NCBI GenBank assembly: GCA_900769665.1
Contig: CAAGHL010000007.1
Span: forward strand, 1-64,000
Source: Clostridia bacterium
Lineage (GTDB): Bacteria > Bacillota > Clostridia > Christensenellales > CAG-314
Reading direction: 5' to 3'
DNA: 64,000 nt
Shown here in pieces: positions 44,308 to 53,445 of this stretch; positions within the stretch are counted from its first letter, which is position 1; the number at the start of each line of letters is the position of its first letter. Below the pieces are notes generated by a model that saw nothing but the letters and a program-made list of their open reading frames with translations, was not told where the DNA came from and searched no databases. Both the position numbers and the translations under genes were made by a program.

Positions 44308-44799
44308 ATGATTACATGTACAGTATTATTGGTTTTTCTGTTGTTGGTGCTTGCGCCGATAAGATTGCTTGTGGGCGCGGAAGTATGCCTGTCGGACGTA
44401 TCGCTGAATGTACACGTACGCACAAGGCTACTGCGAGTGTTTGACGAAAGGTTTAGTTTGCAAGACGGCATGATTGTGTGTAGCGGTACTATCAAGGACT
44501 GTTTGCGCATTGCCGACTTGGACTTCGACGGCGGTTTGGACTTGACAAAGTGTATCACGCTGGACCGCTTGGACGTAGGCTTTTGCCCAAATTTGTGCGG
44601 TTCACCGGTGGAAACAACAGCATATAACCTACTTGCCGCATTTGTGGGCATTGCGGCGTTGTTTACCCATACGCAACTGTACGTGACAAGCATGCCGTCA
44701 TACGGGCAAAGCAAGGTTTGCGCCGCGGCAAAGGTGTCTAGCAACCTTGCCGAAATACTAGCTTACGTGGCTAGACATATGTTTGCAACAAAAAAGTAG
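44308..44799 (+). CDS. YtfI-like membrane-anchored protein (DUF2953 position)
   Basis: 163 residues. An N-terminal membrane segment (TVLLVFLLLVLAPIRLLVG) and a second hydrophobic stretch near 108-122 are visible. Sequence similarity to DUF2953/YtfI is weak by eye. The call rests mainly on the place between scpB and gerW, where sporulating Clostridia and Bacillus carry ytfI. No ribosome site is visible before the ATG at 44308. Confidence 0.6.
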   Translation: MITCTVLLVFLLLVLAPIRLLVGAEVCLSDVSLNVHVRTRLLRVFDERFSLQDGMIVCSGTIKDCLRIADLDFDGGLDLTKCITLDRLDVGFCPNLCGSPVETTAYNLLAAFVGIAALFTHTQLYVTSMPSYGQSKVCAAAKVSSNLAEILAYVARHMFATKK

Positions 44800-44917
44800 T
44801 TTGTGTTACGGTGTGCGAATGAAATTTGGCGAACAATTTTTCATGCAAACAAAGCAAGAATTTAGGTGTGTGAAAAACTTCCCTTAAAGTGTGTTATATT
44901 TACCATATGGAGGAACT

Positions 44918-45283
44918 ATGGAAAACAATTCGATCAACGAAATCGTGGAAACTGCGTTGTCCAATTTGCAAAAGGTTGCCGAGGTCAATACCATTGTCGG
45001 CAAACCGCTTGTGACCGTGGACGGAACTACCATTGTGCCCGTGTCGCAAATTACATTTGCCTTTATGGCAGGCGGCGGCGAGTACGGCAACAAAAACGGC
45101 AAAAACGCCTTTGCTCGGGCAGGGTTGGACAGCAACTTTGCAGGGGGATCGGGCGGCGGAGCAAGCCTTGTGCCTGTCGGGTTTCTCATTGTCGACCGCG
45201 ACGGCGTGCGCATGATGGAAACGACGGGCGGCGGAGTACTGGACAAAATAGTGGACGCGGCAAGGAGCTTTGTAGGCAATTGA
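44918..45283 (+). CDS. gerW: GerW family sporulation protein (YtfJ)
   Basis: 121 residues matching the YtfJ/GerW family: VGKPLVTVDGTTIVPVSQI, a glycine-rich middle (FAGGSGGGASLVPVGFLIV), and a C-terminal DKIVDAA segment. In Bacillus the gene is forespore-expressed and needed for L-alanine germination. The ATG at 44918 follows TGGAGGAACT; an in-frame start upstream at 44891 lacks support. Its stop overlaps the next gene's TTG. Confidence 0.9.
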   Translation: MENNSINEIVETALSNLQKVAEVNTIVGKPLVTVDGTTIVPVSQITFAFMAGGGEYGNKNGKNAFARAGLDSNFAGGSGGGASLVPVGFLIVDRDGVRMMETTGGGVLDKIVDAARSFVGN

Positions 45284-46302
45284 AAGTAAAACAAACTGCT
45301 TTGTGTCTTGTTGCGCTGTTGTTTGTAGCTTTGCTGTGCGTTGCCCCTACGGCATACGCCACGGAAAACGCATTGACATCGGCAAAGGCGGCATGCGTGG
45401 TAGATGTGACAAGCGGACGAGTGCTGTATTGCAAAAACGCCGACGAGCGACTGCCCATGGCAAGCACAACCAAGATTGTTACGGCATTGACGGTGCTAAA
45501 CAACGCTGCCGACATAGACGAGGTTGTCACCGTCGACAAGCAAGCGTGCGGCATTGAGGGTTCGTCGGTGTACTTGACCGAGGGCGAGCGGCTGACTGTC
45601 CGCGACCTATTGTACGGACTTATGCTACGTAGCGGCAACGACTGCGCCGTGCAGTTGGCGTTGACCGTTGGCGGCAGTGTGCCTAGGTTTGTAGAGATGA
45701 TGAACGAGCTTGCCTTGTCGCTTGGTTGTACAAACACGCATTTTGTCACACCGCACGGCTTACACGACGAACAACACTACACAACGGCGCACGAGCTTGC
45801 AACAATCACTTGCGAGGCGTTGCGCAACCAAACTTTTGCCGAAATAGTTGCGGCAAAAACCTATCGTGTCGCAACCGACAACAGCACTAGAGTGTTTGTA
45901 AACAAAAACAAACTGCTAAACAACTACGCCTTTGCCGACGGCGTAAAAACGGGCTACACCAAAAAGGCAGGGCGGTGTTTTGTCGGCAGTGCCACCAAGG
46001 ACGGCATGCAAACGGTGTGCGTGTTGCTTAACTGCGGACCGATGTTCGAAGATTGCCAAACGTTGCTTGCCAAGTCATTCGAGGAGTACAAGCCGATAAC
46101 TGCCGTCAACAAGTTTCAAGTAATGGGTAGCCTCGGCGAAGGGCGCAACCGCTCGTTTTACGTCAGCCCATGTAAATTTGCCTATCCGTTGCGTGACGGC
46201 GAACAAATGCGTGTAGAAGTCACGCTAAACAACGCCAAACAAACGGCAACGGTGTACGTGGACGACAAAATCGTCGGCGAAGTGCAACTAGTCAAAAGAT
46301 GA
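45280..46302 (+). CDS. D-alanyl-D-alanine carboxypeptidase, second copy
   Basis: 340 residues, S11 family. Signal peptide MKVKQTALCLVALLFVALLC ends in PTAYA. STTK is at residues 62-65, SGN at 118 and KTG at 223. The start is TTG at 45280, overlapping the gerW stop (TTGA), with AAGGAG 12-16 bases before it. An open frame runs further upstream but is a shadow of gerW. The coupling to gerW suggests use during sporulation, for example in cortex or germ-wall maturation. Confidence 0.9.
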   Translation: MKVKQTALCLVALLFVALLCVAPTAYATENALTSAKAACVVDVTSGRVLYCKNADERLPMASTTKIVTALTVLNNAADIDEVVTVDKQACGIEGSSVYLTEGERLTVRDLLYGLMLRSGNDCAVQLALTVGGSVPRFVEMMNELALSLGCTNTHFVTPHGLHDEQHYTTAHELATITCEALRNQTFAEIVAAKTYRVATDNSTRVFVNKNKLLNNYAFADGVKTGYTKKAGRCFVGSATKDGMQTVCVLLNCGPMFEDCQTLLAKSFEEYKPITAVNKFQVMGSLGEGRNRSFYVSPCKFAYPLRDGEQMRVEVTLNNAKQTATVYVDDKIVGEVQLVKR

Positions 46303-46389
46303 ACATATAACGCTACCGTTTCGTCGGCAATCGTTTTTGTGTGTCGGGCGGTGGCAAATGAAGCATTAAAACACAATCAAAACATCCCA

Positions 46390-46433
46390 AAGCAAGCGTA
46401 AGGACTAATGAATTGTCAAACGCTTGCTTTTTT
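46390..46433 (+). terminator. Intrinsic terminator after the second carboxypeptidase
   Basis: The stem AAGCAAGCGT / ACGCTTGCTT with a loop of about 20 bases is followed by TTTT. Confidence 0.75.
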
Positions 46434-46552
46434 CCGTTAAACAATGTAATATATAAAGATACAAAAGTACATTATATTGGGTTTCCGTTGTCGGCGCAAA
46501 GCGCTTGCTTTGTGTGACGGCGAGCGGAAACATAAACAAAGGAAATACAAAT

Positions 46553-47254
46553 ATGCGTATAAACAAGTATCTTGCCGATTGCGGAGTGGGTAGCCGCCGC
46601 GAGTGCGACAAACTGATTGCCGACGGCTTAGTAAAAATCAACGACAAAATCGCCACACTTGGTAGCGACGTCAAGGAAAATGACCACGTGACGGTGCGCG
46701 GCAAGCGCGTCGGCGACAAGCAATCGCTAGTGTACGTGATGTTGCACAAACCCAAGGGATACGTAACCACGGCAAAGGACGACCTCGGGCGCAAAACGGT
46801 ACTCGACCTTGTAGGCGACATCAAACAACGCATTTACCCCGTGGGACGGCTTGACTACGACACCGAAGGCTTGCTGATACTTACTAACGACGGCGACATG
46901 GCAAACCGCCTTACGCACCCTCGCAACGAGGTCAACAAAACCTACATTGCGCGTATTTCGGGACAACTTACCGAAGCGGAGCGCCGCACGCTGGAAAAGG
47001 GAGTGTTGCTTGACGGCGTAAAAACCGCCCCTGCCAAGGTGAAGATTTTGGAAAAGGACGAGCATCACACACGGGTGGAAGTGACCATACACGAGGGTCG
47101 CAACAGACAGGTCAAGCGCATGTTTGAAACCGTCGGCAAGGAAGTGGAGTTTTTGAAGCGTGTTTCCATAGGCGAGTTGCGCCTTGGCGGACTTAAACGC
47201 GGAACATATCGCTACCTGCACGACGACGAAATAGAGTATCTCAAAAATTTGTAA
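46553..47254 (+). CDS. rluB: RsuA/RluB family pseudouridine synthase
   Basis: 233 residues. An N-terminal S4 domain (MRINKYLADCGVGSRRECD) is followed by the catalytic domain with GRLDYDTEGLL (catalytic Asp) and EGRNRQVKRMF. It acts on 23S or 16S rRNA; the exact target cannot be told by eye, and RluB is the commonest assignment in Bacillota near scpB. The ATG follows AAAGGAAAT. Confidence 0.92.
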   Translation: MRINKYLADCGVGSRRECDKLIADGLVKINDKIATLGSDVKENDHVTVRGKRVGDKQSLVYVMLHKPKGYVTTAKDDLGRKTVLDLVGDIKQRIYPVGRLDYDTEGLLILTNDGDMANRLTHPRNEVNKTYIARISGQLTEAERRTLEKGVLLDGVKTAPAKVKILEKDEHHTRVEVTIHEGRNRQVKRMFETVGKEVEFLKRVSIGELRLGGLKRGTYRYLHDDEIEYLKNL

Positions 47255-47386
47255 GTCGATGACAATCAAGCGCACTTAATCACGCTTGCGATGTTGTAGT
47301 CGTACCTTGTTGCGACAAGATTTGCAAATGTTGACAACATACAATGACGGCGTAGCTCCGTCGGTACATAAAAAGAAACGAACGAC

Positions 47387-48127
47387 ATGAACATTTTACT
47401 TACAAACGATGACGGATACCTCAGCGAAGGCTTGATGTTACTGACAAGCAAGCTTGCCGAACAGGGACACAACGTATATGTGGTTGCGCCCGACGGACAA
47501 CGTTCGGCGTTCAGCCACTCGGCAAACATATTTAAGGATTTGACTTTCAAACGCTTGGAGGAGTACTGCGGAGCCGTGTCGGCGATTATTTCTAGCGGTA
47601 CGCCTGCCGACTGCGTAAAGTTTGCGGCAACCACAATGGACGTCAAGTTCGACCTAGTCGTGTCGGGACCCAACAACGGCGAAAACTACGGCGATTGCAT
47701 ACTGTACAGCGGTACGGTTGCAGCGGCGGAAGAGGGCGTGCTGTGGGGCATACCGTCGGTTGCGCTTTCCCGTGTAGGCTCGGGCGGAGCGTTCGGCAGT
47801 GCGGTGGAGTACCTTTGCGACAACGTCGAAACATTGCCTACCCTTTGCACGCCGCACACGTTCGTCAATATCAACGTGCCCGATTTGCCTATGGCAGAGA
47901 TCAAGGGCGTCAAGGTTGTGCCACAATGTCACAGCCGCTTGTTTAACGATTACTTTTTGTCCCACGGCGAGGACGTGTGGTTTGCCACAGGCGACCGCAT
48001 TGCGGTAACGCACCTCGACAGCGACGTTGCAGTGGTGGACGACGGCTACATTGCCGTAACTCCGCTGACCATACTGCGCACGGCGGACAGCCAAATCGCC
48101 GTATTGAAGGAGAAGTTGGAAAAGTGA
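47387..48127 (+). CDS. surE: 5'/3'-nucleotidase SurE
   Basis: Metal-dependent phosphatase acting on nucleoside monophosphates. 246 residues with ILLTNDDGY (metal Asp residues 8-9), APDGQRSAFSHS, GTPADCVKFA and SGPNNGENYGDCILYSGTV. The usual motif has SGiNxGxN; here it reads SGPNNGEN. The upstream ribosome site is weak. Its TGA overlaps the GTG of the next gene (GTGA). Confidence 0.92.
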   Translation: MNILLTNDDGYLSEGLMLLTSKLAEQGHNVYVVAPDGQRSAFSHSANIFKDLTFKRLEEYCGAVSAIISSGTPADCVKFAATTMDVKFDLVVSGPNNGENYGDCILYSGTVAAAEEGVLWGIPSVALSRVGSGGAFGSAVEYLCDNVETLPTLCTPHTFVNINVPDLPMAEIKGVKVVPQCHSRLFNDYFLSHGEDVWFATGDRIAVTHLDSDVAVVDDGYIAVTPLTILRTADSQIAVLKEKLEK

Positions 48128-49341
48128 AAGTAGCTGTAATCGGGGGCGGTCCTGCAGGGATGATGGCGGCGTACACTGCGGCGCAAAACGATGCGGACGT
48201 TACGTTGTTCGAGCGCAACGAGAAGCTCGGCAAAAAGATGTACATCAGTGGCAAAGGGCGTTGCAACCTTACCAACGATTGCACACCGAGAGAGTTTGTC
48301 GACAACATTGCAACCAATGCCAAGTTCGCGATCAACGCATTGTACAAATTTCCTCCGAGTTCGACAATGGACTTGTGCGAGGAAAACGGTTTAACGCTGA
48401 AAGTGGAGCGCGGAAACAGAGTTTTTCCTGCGTCGGACAAGAGTAGCGACGTAATAACCTTCTTTGCCAAGCTTGTGGCAAGAAGCGGTGTAAAAATATC
48501 ATTAAACACTCACATCGATAGCATAGTATATCAAGACGGACAGTTTTTGTTAAGTACTATGTCAAACATAGTATCGTTTGACCGTGTAATTATCGCCACG
48601 GGCGGCAAGTCGTACAGCGCTACGGGCAGTACGGGCGACGGGTACAAATTTGCCGAAAAGCTCGGACATATGGTGGTGCCGACCAAGGCGGCGTTGTGTA
48701 GGATAATTTGCAAAAATACAAAAACGCTTGAGGGGCTTAGCCTAAAAAACGTAAGCGTTTCGGTGCTGAACAAACAAGGCAAATTGCTTGCCGACGAGTT
48801 TGGCGAAATGCTGTTTACCGACGACGGAGTCAGCGGACCTGCCGTGCTTACGTTGTCCAGCCGTATCAATAAATACGACCTAAACGGCGCGACGCTGTCG
48901 GTTGATTTGAAGCCTGCGCTTACCTACGAAAAACTCGATGAACGAATTTTGAGAGATTTTTCCGAGCGCATGAACAAGGACTTTTGCAACAGCCTAGATG
49001 CACTCTTGCCCCAACGTTTGTGCGAAGCGGTGGTTGCCGCCACCAAAATACCGCCTTACAAAAAGGTTAATCAAATTTCCGCAACGGAGCGCAAGCGCCT
49101 TGTCGCAGTGCTGAAAGGTTTGACTTTTCCCGTCGTGTCGCTGGATACGGTGGAACACGGCATTGTGACAAGCGGCGGCATCAGCGTGACCGAAATCAAC
49201 CCGTCCACGATGGAAAGCAAGCTTGTTTCGGGCTTGTACTTTGCCGGCGAAACGATGGACGTGGATTGCTACACGGGCGGCTACAATATACAGTTTGCGC
49301 TGTCCAGCGGTTTCGTAGCAGGCGCCAATGCGGCAAAGTAG
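48124..49341 (+). CDS. HI0933/BaiN-family FAD-dependent oxidoreductase
   Basis: 405-residue flavoprotein. The N-terminal dinucleotide fold is VAVIGGGPAGMMAAYTAA, followed by KKMYISGKGRCNLTN and, near the C terminus, GLYFAGETMDVDCYTGGYNIQFALSSG. The family (YhiN/HI0933) is widespread; its substrates are mostly unknown. The start is GTG at 48124, overlapping the surE stop, with AAGGAGAAG before it. It contains copy 6 of the TACTAT repeat at 48555-48573, encoding STMSNIV. Confidence 0.92.
   Translation: MKVAVIGGGPAGMMAAYTAAQNDADVTLFERNEKLGKKMYISGKGRCNLTNDCTPREFVDNIATNAKFAINALYKFPPSSTMDLCEENGLTLKVERGNRVFPASDKSSDVITFFAKLVARSGVKISLNTHIDSIVYQDGQFLLSTMSNIVSFDRVIIATGGKSYSATGSTGDGYKFAEKLGHMVVPTKAALCRIICKNTKTLEGLSLKNVSVSVLNKQGKLLADEFGEMLFTDDGVSGPAVLTLSSRINKYDLNGATLSVDLKPALTYEKLDERILRDFSERMNKDFCNSLDALLPQRLCEAVVAATKIPPYKKVNQISATERKRLVAVLKGLTFPVVSLDTVEHGIVTSGGISVTEINPSTMESKLVSGLYFAGETMDVDCYTGGYNIQFALSSGFVAGANAAK
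48555..48573 (+). repeat. TACTAT-N7-ATAGTA inverted repeat, copy 6
   Basis: TACTAT, spacer GTCAAAC, ATAGTA, within a flavoprotein gene in the same reading frame as copy 2. Confidence 0.8.
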
Positions 49342-49471
49342 GTTGCAATAAAAAAACTGCAAACCCAATATCGCCGCTTGCAATAATTTTGCGGACAGTC
49401 GAATTTACAATATATGTTGCATGTCAATTGCAGTATATTGAAACACACAATGTAATCGAGGAGAAGTCCAT

Positions 49472-49846
49472 ATGTTTGGAAGTCAACAAGGCAACGCCAA
49501 CTGCGTTTTTATCAGAGGTGCAACCACGTGCGAAAACACTGCCGAAGAAATCGGCAACGCCGCATGCGAGCTTGTAAACGAAATATTCAACGCCAACGTT
49601 GTTTCGTTGCCTATGGTGTCGACAATGTTTTTTACCGTCACGCCCGACCTTACCGCCGCAAACCCGTGCACGGCGGTACGCAAAGGACTAAACGCCGAAC
49701 ACGTTGCCTTTATGTGCATGCAAGAAGCTGCAATCGACGGCATGTTGCCGCATTGCATTAGGGTGTGCATAGTGGTCAATTCCCCGTTGTCGCAATCGGA
49801 AACGCAATTCGTGTACCTTCGCGGAGCGTCCGATTTGCGAAAATAA
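49472..49846 (+). CDS. aroH: Chorismate mutase, AroH type
   Basis: Converts chorismate to prephenate for Phe and Tyr synthesis. 124 residues of the trimeric AroH class. RGATTCENTAEEI, VTPDLTAANPCTAVR, FMCMQEA and CIRVCIVV correspond to the active-site segments of the Bacillus enzyme. The ATG follows GAGGAGAAGTCCAT. It lies between the HI0933 flavoprotein gene and plsC, where cmk is commonly found in this neighbourhood. Confidence 0.9.
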   Translation: MFGSQQGNANCVFIRGATTCENTAEEIGNAACELVNEIFNANVVSLPMVSTMFFTVTPDLTAANPCTAVRKGLNAEHVAFMCMQEAAIDGMLPHCIRVCIVVNSPLSQSETQFVYLRGASDLRK

Positions 49847-49961
49847 CAATCAAATTATCTCACGCTTTCAACATAAATTAAGTCAGCGGCGGTACAATTG
49901 TAACAATCGGGCAATCTTGTCCGCACAAAAATAACCAACGGCGTTGCCGCCTCGGAGAACA

Positions 49962-50852
49962 ATGAAAAAATTTTGCCTTTGTTTGGCTAATATAGGAAAG
50001 TTTCTAATGCGCCCGTTTTTCCCCGTCAAGGTGTACGGCGACAGAAACGTTCCTCACAAAAAAAGCCTTATTGTCGCCAACCACATATCAGGTTGGGACC
50101 CAATTATATTCACCCTTGCAACCAAGGGTATACATTCCTTCGTTTACAAAGCCGAGTTTCGCAAAAATTGGTTTTTGCGTTGGGCGTTCGACGGTTTGGA
50201 CCTGATACCCGTCAAGCGCGGCACTGTGGATATGAATTCCAGTCGCACGATAATAGAAATGTTGGAAAACGACAAATCCGTCGCTCTCTTTCCCGAAGGC
50301 ACGCGCAACCCCAACGTCGATTGCTTGCAAGAGTTTCGCACGGGTGCGGCACTGTTTGCGCTAAAAACGCATGCACCGATACGTCCTTTTTATATATGGG
50401 ACAAAACTAAGTGCTTCCACAAAAACTACATCATCATCGGCGACGAATTTACCCTCGAGGAGTTTTACGACAAACCCCTTACCAAGGAAACGCTCCTCGA
50501 AGCCACCGAAGTAATCAAGCAAAAGGTGGACGCGCTACGTGTGCAACTAAACGAAATCTTGGCGGCAAAAAACGTCAAACGTCGCAAGCGCACCAAGAAG
50601 GAAATCGCCGCTACGGAACGCTACAACGCTAAACAGCGTAACTTGCTAAAGACGGTGGAGCAACAAGAAGCGCAACACGCTACGGAACAACACACCGACA
50701 ATGCGCCTGCCGTCGCACCCGACAACGACAGCACGCAAGCCGACGTTGCCGCACAACAAACGTCGCAACCGCAACAAACAACCACGGCAACCGAACAAAC
50801 CTCGCAAACGCACAAGGCGCACGACATTCCCTCTGCGGAGAACGAACAATGA
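49962..50852 (+). CDS. plsC: 1-acyl-sn-glycerol-3-phosphate acyltransferase
   Basis: Acylates lysophosphatidic acid to phosphatidic acid at the inner membrane face. 296 residues; the acyltransferase domain occupies the first 200, with H41-x4-D46 (NHISGWD) and FPEGTRN. The last 90 residues are a charged, then Gln/Thr-rich, low-complexity tail with no known role. The ATG at 49962 follows CTCGGAGAACA. Its TGA overlaps the ATG of ispH-rpsA. Confidence 0.9.
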   Translation: MKKFCLCLANIGKFLMRPFFPVKVYGDRNVPHKKSLIVANHISGWDPIIFTLATKGIHSFVYKAEFRKNWFLRWAFDGLDLIPVKRGTVDMNSSRTIIEMLENDKSVALFPEGTRNPNVDCLQEFRTGAALFALKTHAPIRPFYIWDKTKCFHKNYIIIGDEFTLEEFYDKPLTKETLLEATEVIKQKVDALRVQLNEILAAKNVKRRKRTKKEIAATERYNAKQRNLLKTVEQQEAQHATEQHTDNAPAVAPDNDSTQADVAAQQTSQPQQTTTATEQTSQTHKAHDIPSAENEQ

Positions 50853-52861
50853 AGTTTTGGCTACCCAAGGAAATAGGCTTTTGTAGCGGCGTAAAAGCGG
50901 CGGTGGACAAGGCGTTGAACGTCACGGGGCAAGCCTACTGTTTGGGGGAAATCGTCCACAACGAACACGTGGTGCGACAGCTTGCCGAACACGGCGTAAT
51001 TACGGTAAACTCCGTTGCCGAAGTACCCGACGGCGCAACGATGATTATCCGCGCGCACGGCGAACCGCCGGAAACATACCAAGAGGCGGCGCGGCGAAAC
51101 ATCAACGTGGTGGACGCTACCTGCCCGTCGGTAAAAGCCATACAAAAAAAGGCGGCAAAGTACCACGCCGACGGTTACACGATAGTGCTTGTAGGCAATG
51201 CGGCGCACCCCGAAATAAAAGGTATAAACGGTTGGTGTGACAACAGCGCAATTGTCACCGACGGAAAAACGCCCGTCAGTTTGGAAGGGCACGAAAAAGT
51301 GCTAATTATGTTCCAAACCACATACGATACGCGTTTTTTTGAAAAAAGTTTGCAAAATATTTCAACAGACAGCGTCAAAACGCTTGAAATATTCAACACA
51401 ATTTGTTATACTACTACAGTAAGGCAGAACTATGCCCGAATACTATCCCAAAAGTGTGACTTGTGCTTGGTGGTAGGCGATGCAAACAGTAGTAACACTA
51501 AACGACTGTTTGACATTGCTTCGGCAAACACACGTACAATACTTACCGATGGTAGCGTGGCAGGTATCGACCTTACGGAAACAAGAAACGTAGGTTTCAT
51601 TTCAGGCGCATCAACTCCGACCGAGTTGATCAAGGGGGTTTTTGAAAGAATGATTGAAGAAACAAAAGACACCGCAGTTGAAACTGCAGTATCCGACGAA
51701 CAAGTCGAGATTGCTCCGGAAGTAGTTGCTTCCGAAGAAGACAGAGTGATGGACAAAGACGAAGCTATGCTTGCAAAAGCAGTATCGGAAATGAAAGAAG
51801 GACACCGTTACAAGCTTGGTCAAAGAGTAAAATGTCGCGTAGTGCTTGTCAGCGATGACGGCGTGTATGTGAGCATCCCCAGCTCTAAGAAAGAAGGCTT
51901 TATTCCCAATGAAGAATTGGCTATGGACGGCAACTTTGATGTCGTCAAACGCGATTTGAACTCCGATTCCGTACTTGAGTGTGCTGTCATTTCTCTTGAC
52001 AAAGGCATCACGCTTTCCAAGAAAGCCATTGACGAGCGTTACAAGGACGACGAACTTGTTGAAGGTATCAAAGCCGGCAACGAATTCGAGTGCGTTATGT
52101 CTCGCGTTGGTAAGGAATGTCTTACAGGCAAACTCGGCAGCTACACGGTAATCGTGCATGCCAGCCAAATCAAGATCGGTTACGTGAAGAATCTTGAACA
52201 ATATGTCGGAAAGACTTTGCGTCTTGTTGTCACCGCTCCCGATAAAGTTGATGACGCTAAACATGTGATATTTGCCAGCCAAAAGGCAATTCTTCTTGCC
52301 GAGAAAAAGGCCAAGGAAGATGAATTTTGGAACAACATCGAAGTGGACGAAATCGTTGAAGGTAAAGTACTCCGTTTTGCTCCGTTCGGCGCATTTGTGG
52401 ACGTACGCGGATTCGATTGCCTTGCGCACACATCCGACCTTTCTTGGTTCCACGTCAACAATCCTGCCGACGTACTTGAAATCGGCAAGACTTACGAATT
52501 CGTAGTGCTTGCACTCGACCGCGAAAAGAATCGCGTATCCCTCGGTTACAAGCAATTGCAACCTCAACCTTGGGAGCTTGCTGCGGAGAAATTCCCCGTG
52601 GGCGCACGCGTTGTTGGTAAAGTTGCTCGCATTTTGCCCTTCGGCGCATTCATCGAACTTGACAAGCACATCGACGGTTTGCTTCACGTAAGCAACGTAA
52701 GTTGGGAGTGGCTTGACGACATCAACAAGGCGTTGAAGATCGGTGACGAAATCGAAGTAGAAGTGTTGGACTTCGACGCAGAACACAAGCGCATCACCTT
52801 GTCCCGCAAGAGTCTGTTGGAAAAACCGGCTAACGTTGGCGGACACGGCGACCAAGAGTAA
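50849..52861 (+). CDS. ispH: IspH - ribosomal protein S1 fusion
   Basis: 670-residue bifunctional protein. Residues 1-280 are HMBPP reductase of the MEP isoprenoid pathway, with iron-sulfur ligands C12, C92 and C186 and the AHGEPPETYQEA segment. A linker of about 40 acidic residues leads to four S1 RNA-binding domains (about 325-395, 408-475, 500-570 and 588-655) like RpsA. This fusion is known in Clostridia. Codon choice changes after the linker: the S1 half uses more GAA, CTT and GTT codons, as expected for a highly expressed gene. It is coupled to plsC. Confidence 0.95.
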   Translation: MKFWLPKEIGFCSGVKAAVDKALNVTGQAYCLGEIVHNEHVVRQLAEHGVITVNSVAEVPDGATMIIRAHGEPPETYQEAARRNINVVDATCPSVKAIQKKAAKYHADGYTIVLVGNAAHPEIKGINGWCDNSAIVTDGKTPVSLEGHEKVLIMFQTTYDTRFFEKSLQNISTDSVKTLEIFNTICYTTTVRQNYARILSQKCDLCLVVGDANSSNTKRLFDIASANTRTILTDGSVAGIDLTETRNVGFISGASTPTELIKGVFERMIEETKDTAVETAVSDEQVEIAPEVVASEEDRVMDKDEAMLAKAVSEMKEGHRYKLGQRVKCRVVLVSDDGVYVSIPSSKKEGFIPNEELAMDGNFDVVKRDLNSDSVLECAVISLDKGITLSKKAIDERYKDDELVEGIKAGNEFECVMSRVGKECLTGKLGSYTVIVHASQIKIGYVKNLEQYVGKTLRLVVTAPDKVDDAKHVIFASQKAILLAEKKAKEDEFWNNIEVDEIVEGKVLRFAPFGAFVDVRGFDCLAHTSDLSWFHVNNPADVLEIGKTYEFVVLALDREKNRVSLGYKQLQPQPWELAAEKFPVGARVVGKVARILPFGAFIELDKHIDGLLHVSNVSWEWLDDINKALKIGDEIEVEVLDFDAEHKRITLSRKSLLEKPANVGGHGDQE

Positions 52862-52957
52862 TTTACTCAAACAAAGTTCATTACCGTTTTCTGAGATTCC
52901 GGACGACTCCGACCGATTTCTCGGATTGCGGTGAAATAACAACAGGAGGAAAGTATC
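52862..52957 (+). promoter_or_regulatory. rpsO leader
   Basis: A 96-base leader with a short hairpin (TCCGA / TCGGA near 52908-52925) before the GGAGG site. S15 commonly represses its own mRNA through leader structure. No clear promoter is visible, so rpsO may be read from upstream. Confidence 0.3.
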
Positions 52958-53212
52958 ATGACTAAGCAAGAAATCATTGCTAAGTACGGCAGAAAGGAAG
53001 GCGACACGGGTTCTCCCGAAGTGCAAATCGCTTTGCTTACCGAGCGTATCAACCACTTGACCGAACACTTGCGTACACACCAAAAGGATCACCACAGCAG
53101 ACGTGGTTTGCTCCAAATGGTAGGTCGCAGAAAGGGTCTTTTGGACTACCTCAAGCAAACCGACATCGCTAAGTATCGTCAAATCATTGCCGACTTGGGA
53201 TTGAGAAAGTAA
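52958..53212 (+). CDS. rpsO: 30S ribosomal protein S15
   Basis: 84 residues, starting MTKQEIIAKYGRKEGDTGSPEVQ and containing HLTEHLRTHQKDHHSRRGLL, the rRNA-binding loop. The ATG follows CAGGAGGAAAGTATC. It is followed by a terminator and then pnp, the usual order. Confidence 0.97.
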   Translation: MTKQEIIAKYGRKEGDTGSPEVQIALLTERINHLTEHLRTHQKDHHSRRGLLQMVGRRKGLLDYLKQTDIAKYRQIIADLGLRK

Positions 53213-53220
53213 CAAAAACT

Positions 53221-53263
53221 AAGGAGAAGGGCTTAGAAATTCTTCGCCCTATCTCCTTTTTTT
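53221..53263 (+). terminator. Intrinsic terminator after rpsO
   Basis: AAGGAG..GGGC pairs with GCCC...CTCCTT across an internal bulge and runs into seven Ts. Confidence 0.75.
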
Positions 53264-53445
53264 CTTGTTTTTCCGTACTAAACGGTAATTTGTGCAGTAG
53301 TAATGCGGCATACATGTCGCAAGTTTGTTTGTAAAAGATGTCTTTTACGGGACGTTCGTTTAATGTGAGGGTCATGTCCGACTTCTCGTGTTTACGTGCG
53401 TTCGTGGGAAATATGGTTAAAAGGTTAAGGAGAAACAAAAAAGAA

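Noticed and set aside
44300..44319. Leaderless start for the YtfI-like gene
   Set aside because: A -10-like TATACT ends only two bases before the ATG, which would put the ATG upstream of the transcription start, and its -35 spacing is 15.
44866..45279. N-terminal extension of the second DD-carboxypeptidase
   Set aside because: The extension runs in another frame through gerW and encodes Arg/Cys-rich nonsense. The TTG at 45280 gives a clean signal peptide and has AAGGAG upstream.
49867..49898. SigA promoter before plsC
   Set aside because: There is a good TACAAT, but no -35 at 16-18 bases; the nearest TTCAAC is 20 bases away.
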